In this document: positions 1 to 5,179 of the stretch, in pieces
Layout: every line of letters begins with the position of its first letter
Position numbering within the stretch: the stretch's first letter is position 1
Source: Candidatus Proteinoplasmatales archaeon SG8-5
GTDB taxonomy: Archaea > Thermoplasmatota > Thermoplasmata > SG8-5
Reading direction: 5' to 3'
Length of the DNA stretch: 5,179 nt
Assembly (NCBI GenBank): GCA_001595885.1
Contig: LSSH01000066.1
Span: forward strand, 1 to 5,179
Notes under the pieces: generated by a model
Told to the model about the DNA's origin: nothing
Database searches by the model: none
What the model saw: only the letters and a program-made list of their open reading frames with translations
Made by a program: the position numbers and the translations under genes

Positions 1-808
1 GCACGTTCGGCTCCTTCTTTGTGACCTCGAAGGTGGAGTATGGCGGCGAGAACAGCTCGTCGCACTCGTCGAACTTCTCGTACAGGAGGTCGGTCACCCT
101 GGCCACGAACTTGGAGGCAGCCCTGAAGGCGTTGAGACCCTTGTGGGGCCTGCTTGCATGGGCCTGGACCCCCTTGGTCACGACCCTGAAGTGCAGGTGG
201 GACTTCTCCACGACCTCGATGGCGTTCCCGTCCGGTTCCCCCGCGTCCGGGACCACAATCAGGTCGCCCTTCTTGAAGAGGCCCATCTTCACCATGTGCT
301 TGATGCCGTAGGTGCTGCCGACCTCCTCGTCGGCGACGAAGGCCAGCTTGACCTTCCTCTTCGGCCTCATGCCCAGGTTCTGGAGCGCCTTCGCGGCGTA
401 CAAGGATGCGATCAGAGCTTGGCCGTTGTCCTCCACGCCGCGGCCGATGAGCCTTCCGCCGCGTATGATGGGGTCATAGGGGTCGGACTTCCACAGGTCG
501 CGGTCCCCCTCCGGCACGATGTCCATGTGACTGACTATCCAGATGGGCCTGAGCTCCTGCTCCTTTCCTGGGATGGAGACGACGATGTTCGGCCGGTAAC
601 CCTCGGGAACCCGGTCGTCCTCCGCCCTGACCATGGCCACGTGGTCGAAGCCCTCCTCCTTCAAAAGGTCCATGAGGAACAAGGCCCGCTTGACCTCACC
701 CTTGCCGTCGCTCTCCGGGGCGATGGCAGGAATCTTGCACATCTCGGTCAGAGCCTGGACCATGTCGTCCCTCAGAGTCTCGACCTGGTCTAGAACCATC
801 TTAGCCAT
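1..808 (-). CDS. M20-family metallohydrolase (DapE/ArgE-like), C-terminus cut by the window edge
   Basis: This gene encodes 269 visible residues of a probable cytosolic di-zinc amidohydrolase of the M20 peptidase / succinyl-diaminopimelate desuccinylase / acetylornithine deacetylase family. Seen: SHMDIVPEG with H94 (zinc ligand) and D96; GRGVEDNGQ with D127 (bridging ligand); ADEEVGS with E161 (general base) and E162 (ligand); VPDAGEPDG with D188 (ligand); and the start of the lid/dimerisation domain, VQAHASRPHKGLNAF, with H217. Known for the family: a last histidine ligand near the C-terminus; that part is off the window. The ATG at 808 is preferred because a TATA element ends 22 bases upstream, which predicts a leaderless mRNA starting at that ATG. 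A second in-frame ATG at 799 is the alternative start. No signal peptide is seen. The EDNGQ form of the third motif recalls archaeal M20 hydrolases often annotated as DapE-like. The substrate (succinyl-DAP, an acetylated amino acid or a peptide) cannot be decided from sequence, so no symbol is given. Confidence 0.92.
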   Translation of the reverse strand, partial: MAKMVLDQVETLRDDMVQALTEMCKIPAIAPESDGKGEVKRALFLMDLLKEEGFDHVAMVRAEDDRVPEGYRPNIVVSIPGKEQELRPIWIVSHMDIVPEGDRDLWKSDPYDPIIRGGRLIGRGVEDNGQALIASLYAAKALQNLGMRPKRKVKLAFVADEEVGSTYGIKHMVKMGLFKKGDLIVVPDAGEPDGNAIEVVEKSHLHFRVVTKGVQAHASRPHKGLNAFRAASKFVARVTDLLYEKFDECDELFSPPYSTFEVTKKEPNV

Positions 809-830
809 TCGGTTTGAGTAAAGTGGAGAA

Positions 831-838
831 GTTTATAA
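831..838 (-). promoter_or_regulatory. Archaeal TATA box of the M20 hydrolase gene
   Basis: On the minus strand the sequence reads TTATAAAC, preceded by CAAACAG, which could serve as a purine-rich BRE. The centre of the box lies about 27 bases before the A of the ATG at 808. That is the usual archaeal TATA-to-transcription-start distance, so the mRNA is inferred to start at or within a base or two of the start codon. No GGAGG-like ribosome-binding site lies in between (CTCAAACCG precedes the ATG), which fits leaderless translation. The box is nearly symmetric and could be read on the plus strand, but no credible gene lies that way. Confidence 0.6.
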
Positions 839-856
839 CTGTTTGGATATGTATTG

Positions 857-1091
857 ATTCATTACTTTGTGGATCCATAACCTTGTGGAATCATTACTTT
901 GGGGAGCATTACTATGTGGATCCATTACCTTGTGGAATCATTACTTTGTGGATCCATTACCTTGTGGAATCATTACTTTGTGGAGCATTACTTTGGGGAG
1001 CATTGCTTTGTGGAATCATTATTTTGGGGAGCATTACTTTGTGGTATCATTACTTTGTGGAGCATTGCATTGTGGATTTATTATTTTGTGA
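857..1091. repeat. Array of 15 degenerate 15-16-bp direct repeats upstream of the M20 promoter
   Basis: Fifteen head-to-tail units run without spacers. There are three main variants: ATCCATTACCTTGTGG, AATCATTACTTTGTGG (both 16 bp) and AGCATTACTTTGTGG (15 bp). The core CATTACYTTGTGG is the best conserved part, and the outermost units (857-872 and 1076-1091) are the most decayed. Unit starts are 857, 873, 889, 905, 920, 936, 952, 968, 984, 999, 1014, 1030, 1045, 1061 and 1076. The array fills most of the gap between the helicase stop codon and the hydrolase TATA box, whose edge is 18 bases away. It is visibly richer in A+T than the flanking genes. There are no spacers, so it is not CRISPR. It may be a minisatellite that varies in copy number or an iterated protein-binding site; the sequence does not decide between these. 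Confidence 0.95.
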
Positions 1092-1093
1092 GG

Positions 1094-1105
1094 TTATGAT
1101 CATAA
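1094..1105. other. Perfect 12-bp palindrome TTATGATCATAA after the helicase stop codon
   Basis: The sequence TTATGATCATAA equals its own reverse complement. It lies 22 bases beyond the helicase stop codon and two bases from the repeat array, in an AT-rich stretch (minus strand TTATCGTTATTATTATG). It could be a dimeric regulator site or part of a weak 3'-end signal. No U-rich run typical of archaeal terminators is clear, so no terminator is called. AT-rich palindromes of this length also arise by chance. Confidence 0.4.
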
Positions 1106-1127
1106 TAATAACGATAAGCGAACAGAA

Positions 1128-4100
1128 TCAGCCATCGGTCGGGCGAAGATGCCGCTCATACCATTCCTGATAGTCTTCCTCATCTTCCCTATCCACGAAC
1201 TCCTTCCTGATCCTGATGCCGTTGGACCTGCAGTGGTCCTTCATAAGCTCCCAGGCCTCCTGGCCGCCCTCGAACTTGAGGACGCGAATGTCGGCGCGCT
1301 TGCCACGGGCGCTCGCCGTGCCGATGATGTCCCCGTCGCGGATGATTATCCAGCTGCTGCCCATCTTCAATTTCTCGGTGACCCACGGGACCAGATAGAA
1401 GGCCAGGCGGTCCATCGAGGGCAGGACCGTGTCGAACTTGGCCGGCTTCTTTTGCATCTGCTCCGCATCGTCCCTCACGAACCAGTGCAGCTTGTCCGAG
1501 CCCTCCAGGATATAGCCCTTGGCGAGGAAGCCCTCCTTCTCCAGCTCCTGCAGGATGCGCCGGAGCTCTCCCATCTTGTACTCGTTCCTAAGGTAATAGG
1601 CGAGGCTCTCGGCCGAGAAGACGCCGAACTGGTCGAAGGTCTTGCGGATGATCTCCTTCCTTGCGAGGCTCTGGTCATACGGCGATTCAGGGGCCAGCTC
1701 GAACTGCCGTTTGTGGTTCCAGAGGACTATGAGACCGGCGGTGAGCCGGTTCTTTGCCTCCAGGGTGGTCCGGTAGCCCAGAGGGGACTTGTCCAGGACC
1801 TCCCGCCATCTCAGCGCGCCCTCCTCGGCGAACATGCGCATAAGGATCATCATCTCCTTGTCCGGCCTGGTCCCCCTGGCCGTCCGGCAAAGGGCTATGT
1901 GGTCCGGGAGCGCATAGGTCAGGAGGAGGGGGAACAGACGCCCGTACTGGACTATGCCGGTGCTGTGGAGCTTCTTCAGGGGCACGGTCCTCTTGCAGCG
2001 CAATGCGGCCTCGTCGTCCGACCTGAAGCCGCCCATGGTCTCCAGCCCAGCGGTCATTGAATCGAACTGCCGTCCCGGCAGAACGTGCTGCTTCCAGAGG
2101 AGATATGAAATGAACTGTCTCTCCGATATCCGGAAGTCGGACACCTCGCCCTTCAACAGCCATTCGCCCTGCTGGACATATCCGTGGGAGGAAAACGTTT
2201 CCAAGACATCGCCCCCGAGTTCGGCCGTTCCGGAGCCGAAGGTCCCGGTCACGCGGATGACGTCCATGTAGTTGAGCCTGTAGAACTCGGAGAACCCGTC
2301 CAGGGCCTTCAGGAAACCGGGTAGCAGCGCCGGGTCGTCAAGTGCGACCTCCCTGACCTCGACGCACCCGCTCATCTCCCACATCTCCATCATCCCGACT
2401 GGCCTGGAGCCCTCGAAAATCGGGTAATACCACGCGTCCCCGTATCTCCGCCGCAGCTCGAACCGCTGCGGCTGGACAAGGGGGTCGTAGAGGGTGAGGA
2501 TGCGTATTTCTGTATCTGGTCGGAGTTCGGTGGGAGCCGTCCCCTTCCTTCCTTTCTTATGACCGGCACCGGACAGAACCTCATACTCTTCTGTTGTTAC
2601 CAGGAGCCTTCCCAGGCTGCCCTCGGTGGTCCTGACCTCGCAAAGCCCCGCTTCTTCCAAGGCCCTGTCCGTCACGCCTTTCACGTGCTTAATGGAGAAG
2701 CCGGTGGCATAGGCCAGGCCCCTGAGGGTCACGGGGGCAAATGCCTTGACCGTCCTGAGGATTATCGCCTCCGCGCCCCTCTCGCGGTCCTCCGGCCTGT
2801 GGTCCACTTCTAGAGCCTCGTAGCGGTTGAACGTGCTCCACCCCTCCCTCTCCACGAACTGGCGTACGATGAACATGTTCCTGTCCAGTTTTTCTATCAG
2901 AGGCTTGGTCTTGGAGACGGGCAGGGCCATCTCCCTGGCGATGCTGGCGGCGTCGATGCCCGGGTTGCGGGTTATGATGTCCAGGACCCTGTACTCCGCC
3001 TCGTTGGGGACCTCGGTGCGGTAGGCGTCCACGTAGGTCCCGGCATCCTTCCTCCGCACGAAGCACACGCCGCCGTCCAGGAAGCGGCCGTGGAGTATAT
3101 CGCCCCTCCTCCGGCCCGCAAGCCAAGCCGTGTAACCCTTCTTGCCGGTCCTGGCCATCAGCTCCTGCGGCAGCCAGACCACTCCGTATTTGTCGAAGTA
3201 ATCGTCTATCGAGCCGAACCTCCCGAAATGCTTGCTTATGTGCAGCTCTCTCATCTGCTCCGTCGTGATGAGATCCTCGGGGGACTGCCCCTTCAGGGCG
3301 GCGAGGTCCTTGGCCAGCATGTATTGGAGCCCGGGTTCGGTGAAGGCGCCGGACGAGACTGTTCCCCGCCCCTCGAGCTTGTTCAGTATGTCGCCCACCA
3401 CTTCCTTGGACAGGCCAAGGTCGAAGGCCAGCTCGTCGTCGGTCAGGGGGGCGAAGTAGCTCAGGTGGCGCTCGACAATTACCCGCTCGAAGCCCTTCGT
3501 TGGCTTCTCCCTGGTCTGCCTCCTTGCGGTCCAGAGCATGTTGCCCTTGTTGTCGGTGCCCATCCTGCCGACCAGGTAGGCGCGCTCGAGGTTCCCCAGG
3601 ATGCGGCGGACCTCCTTGGGCTCGCGGTCGAGCTTCTTGGCAAGGGCCAGGGCGGTGATCGGTTCCTTGGCTGCTATGGAAGTGACCTGCTCCATCTTCC
3701 CGACATTACCCCGGGCCTTCTTCCCGACCTTACCTTGGGCCTCATTCCCGGCCTTACCTTGGGGCTCATTCCCGACCTTCTCATGGGCCTTCTTCCCGAC
3801 CTTTCCCCGTTTCAGTTGTTCGAGGACCTTCTTCTCTTCCTTATCCGGCCTCTTACCGGTCGAGAACATATCCTTGAAATCCGCTAGCTCGTCCTTTGCC
3901 GCCCAGGTGCTCTTGCCGGCCCAGACAGACAGTATGTCGCCGCTGTCCACCAGCTCCTTGCACCAGCCGGCAACAGTTTCTTCGGACTCCTTTGAGAACT
4001 CGTAGATGCTGCGCCCTCGGCGGGTGAACAGCTCCAGGGGACCGGCCTCGGCCAGGACCTTCGGTATGTCCTCCTTCTTCGACACGACGGGCCAGTTCGC

Positions 4101-5179
4101 CGCGAAATGCTCCCGGACGGGGTCCGCCTCGAACTCGGGCTTTAGCGAATCCTCACCGCCCACGCGCATGAGCACCTTCCTGTGCAGCTCCTTCAGCAGC
4201 GTGCTGCGGTCGTGCATGAGCACTATGTCGGACATGCCCACGAGAACCACATTGTGGGCGAACGGCGAGGGCACGTCGGTTACGCCGGCCAGCTTGACCC
4301 TGATGTCGCCCTTTCGGATGCCCTTGAGCACGGTTAATGCCCCGCTCAGGTTCATGTTGATGTTCATTATCTCGCTCATCGTCTCCTTCACGATGGGGAA
4401 ATCGTGCTTCCCGCCCAGGGCGCGCAGCACCTTCTGGGAGCGCTGGAACTGGCGGCCCACCGAGATCTCCCGCCCCTTGTAGTTCCGCAGGACGGCGAAG
4501 CCGCGGGTGGACACGTGCCTGAACCTGTGCTTGAACATCTCCGTCTCGCGCAGGGCCTCGTCGAGCAGGCCGAGGACGTTCTTCGGTGTGACGAGCTTCT
4601 CCAGGCCCTTGAGCTCGATGTTCTTGGGCACGGTCAGCATGAAACAGTCGTCGGTCACGGAAACGCTGACGTTGCACTTGTGCCTGTTCGACACGGCCAT
4701 GGCATAGGCCCTTGCCAGCGCGTCGTTGGTGCGCCTGCCGAAGCAGTAGTGGAACACCACGTTGAGGTTGCCCTTCGGGTCGACGTAGCCCTCGATTACG
4801 AGGTCCTTGTCGGTCGGAACCTTGCCGTTGAAGGCCAGCTGCTCGTGGACGTAGGACTGGATTGTCCTGGCGCCGCCCTCGTCGATGGGGTAGTTCTCCA
4901 GAAGCCAGGAACTGACGCTCCGGTCCTTAGCCACTTTCCTGGCCATCTCCCCCCTGAACCTGCCTATCTCCACAGACAGGTCGAAACTGCGCGGCAGCAT
5001 CTCGCCGGTCCAGGAGGGAACCGTGGGCCTGCGGCCGACCGCGGGCCTGACGTAGAGGCTCATACCCCGCGATTTCACGAACTCGTAAGCCGAGCCGCCG
5101 AGGACGAATACGTCGCCCTGGTTCAGCCTCTCGGCGAAACCCTCCGACAACTCGCCCAGCCTTCCGCCGGCGTCCGAGT
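1128..5179 (-). CDS. lhr: Large Lhr-type (superfamily 2) helicase: C-terminal 1349 residues, N-terminal motor domains off the window
   Basis: The frame is open to the right edge, so the true start is outside; a TTG at 5150 is internal. Residues below are numbered from that TTG. Residues 1-355 match the archaeal Lhr 'domain 4' region: GELSEGFAERLNQGDVFVLG at the edge, VPSWTGEMLPRSFDLS (W47 probably the DNA-stacking tryptophan of Lhr), FGRRTNDALARAYA, LRNYKGREISVGRQ, PSPFAHN and SDIVLMHDRSTLL. The tail then has a winged-helix-like segment (about 356-435), an octapeptide-repeat linker (449-488), and further winged-helix-like segments at about 490-545, 555-615, 716-785, 790-862, 1008-1090, 1098-1160 and 1165-1228. 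AlkZ-like beta-barrel segments lie at about 880-940 and 1240-1290, and an acidic C-terminus ends in PTDG. Lhr proteins are ATP-dependent 3'-5' DNA translocases acting in DNA repair. Bacterial Lhr tails carry five winged helices related to AlkZ glycosylase; this tail is clearly longer. Domain borders are estimated by eye. Glycosylase activity is not shown by the sequence. Confidence 0.88.
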   Translation of the reverse strand, partial: SDAGGRLGELSEGFAERLNQGDVFVLGGSAYEFVKSRGMSLYVRPAVGRRPTVPSWTGEMLPRSFDLSVEIGRFRGEMARKVAKDRSVSSWLLENYPIDEGGARTIQSYVHEQLAFNGKVPTDKDLVIEGYVDPKGNLNVVFHYCFGRRTNDALARAYAMAVSNRHKCNVSVSVTDDCFMLTVPKNIELKGLEKLVTPKNVLGLLDEALRETEMFKHRFRHVSTRGFAVLRNYKGREISVGRQFQRSQKVLRALGGKHDFPIVKETMSEIMNINMNLSGALTVLKGIRKGDIRVKLAGVTDVPSPFAHNVVLVGMSDIVLMHDRSTLLKELHRKVLMRVGGEDSLKPEFEADPVREHFAANWPVVSKKEDIPKVLAEAGPLELFTRRGRSIYEFSKESEETVAGWCKELVDSGDILSVWAGKSTWAAKDELADFKDMFSTGKRPDKEEKKVLEQLKRGKVGKKAHEKVGNEPQGKAGNEAQGKVGKKARGNVGKMEQVTSIAAKEPITALALAKKLDREPKEVRRILGNLERAYLVGRMGTDNKGNMLWTARRQTREKPTKGFERVIVERHLSYFAPLTDDELAFDLGLSKEVVGDILNKLEGRGTVSSGAFTEPGLQYMLAKDLAALKGQSPEDLITTEQMRELHISKHFGRFGSIDDYFDKYGVVWLPQELMARTGKKGYTAWLAGRRRGDILHGRFLDGGVCFVRRKDAGTYVDAYRTEVPNEAEYRVLDIITRNPGIDAASIAREMALPVSKTKPLIEKLDRNMFIVRQFVEREGWSTFNRYEALEVDHRPEDRERGAEAIILRTVKAFAPVTLRGLAYATGFSIKHVKGVTDRALEEAGLCEVRTTEGSLGRLLVTTEEYEVLSGAGHKKGRKGTAPTELRPDTEIRILTLYDPLVQPQRFELRRRYGDAWYYPIFEGSRPVGMMEMWEMSGCVEVREVALDDPALLPGFLKALDGFSEFYRLNYMDVIRVTGTFGSGTAELGGDVLETFSSHGYVQQGEWLLKGEVSDFRISERQFISYLLWKQHVLPGRQFDSMTAGLETMGGFRSDDEAALRCKRTVPLKKLHSTGIVQYGRLFPLLLTYALPDHIALCRTARGTRPDKEMMILMRMFAEEGALRWREVLDKSPLGYRTTLEAKNRLTAGLIVLWNHKRQFELAPESPYDQSLARKEIIRKTFDQFGVFSAESLAYYLRNEYKMGELRRILQELEKEGFLAKGYILEGSDKLHWFVRDDAEQMQKKPAKFDTVLPSMDRLAFYLVPWVTEKLKMGSSWIIIRDGDIIGTASARGKRADIRVLKFEGGQEAWELMKDHCRSNGIRIRKEFVDREDEEDYQEWYERHLRPTDG
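3687..3806 (-). repeat. Five 24-bp in-frame repeats encoding an octapeptide linker in the Lhr-like helicase
   Basis: The minus strand encodes five eight-residue units: GKVGKKAH, EKVGNEPQ, GKAGNEAQ, GKVGKKAR and GNVGKMEQ (residues 449-488, counted from the TTG at 5150). The DNA units are all exactly 24 bases, so the frame is kept. Middle units are most alike, with TTCCCGACCTTACCTTGGGC recurring on the plus strand with small changes. The peptide is rich in Gly, Lys, Glu and Gln and has few large hydrophobic residues, so it is probably a flexible, basic linker. It sits between a winged-helix-like segment attached to the helicase core and the rest of the tail. Copy number is expected to vary between strains because such repeats slip easily. 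Confidence 0.9.

Noticed and set aside
143..793. Long plus-strand open frame opposite the M20 hydrolase
   Set aside because: It is a GC-rich antisense shadow. The minus-strand frame carries the full run of M20 metal-binding motifs, while the plus-strand product resembles no family I know.
857..1091. CRISPR array
   Set aside because: Units are only 15-16 bp, adjoin directly with no unique spacers, and are degenerate. No cas gene is visible.
814..1170. Plus-strand open frames across the repeat array, encoding Trp/Cys/His-rich hydrophobic peptides
   Set aside because: The repeat unit lacks stop codons on the plus strand and its 15-16-bp period cycles through the frames, so all three plus-strand frames stay open and give similar peptides. 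That follows automatically from the repeat. The starts are TTG-type, no ribosome-binding site is seen, and the longest frame overlaps the helicase end.
1149..2060. Long plus-strand open frame opposite the helicase C-terminus
   Set aside because: The Leu/Gly/Pro/Ala-rich product is typical of an antisense frame in GC-rich coding DNA. The minus-strand frame is continuous and has domain-like structure.
3090..3887. Plus-strand open frame with a repeated Leu-Gly-Leu-Ile-Pro pattern
   Set aside because: Its repeats are the antisense reading of the 24-bp linker repeats of the helicase, and the rest shows no domain.
1128..5150. Complete gene starting at the TTG at 5150
   Set aside because: The frame stays open to the window edge with Lhr-like residues (GGRLGE) before the TTG, and the RecA motor domains are missing, so the gene must begin outside the window.

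Overview
The window looks like archaeal chromosome from a GC-rich euryarchaeon. A Methanomassiliicoccales/Thermoplasmatota relative is a guess from protein style only. Three things point to Archaea: the Lhr helicase core has archaeal-type motifs (PSWTGE, PSPFAHN, SDIVLM-DR); arginine codons are largely AGG; and the second gene has a TATA-box promoter placed so that transcription would begin at or next to its ATG, with no Shine-Dalgarno sequence.

Both genes lie on the minus strand, so the window reads from right to left. From the right edge to 1128 is the C-terminal part of a very large Lhr-type helicase. Its RecA motor domains are off the window. What is visible is the Lhr 'domain 4' DNA-tracking region, an octapeptide-repeat linker, and then an unusually long tail of winged-helix-like modules. 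Two segments in that tail resemble the beta-barrel of AlkZ-like glycosylases, which is also reported in bacterial Lhr C-terminal domains.

The intergenic region (809-1127, 319 bases) holds no believable gene. It contains a 12-bp palindrome just after the helicase stop codon, an array of 15 degenerate 15-16-bp direct repeats (857-1091) that is visibly more AT-rich than its surroundings, and the TATA element of the next gene. From 808 to the left edge is the N-terminal two thirds or so of an M20-family zinc hydrolase (DapE/ArgE-like), cut off by the window.

The two genes have no obvious shared pathway. The hydrolase has its own promoter, so they are probably neighbours rather than an operon. 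The points most worth a second look are the repeat array abutting that promoter, and the repeated modular architecture of the helicase tail.
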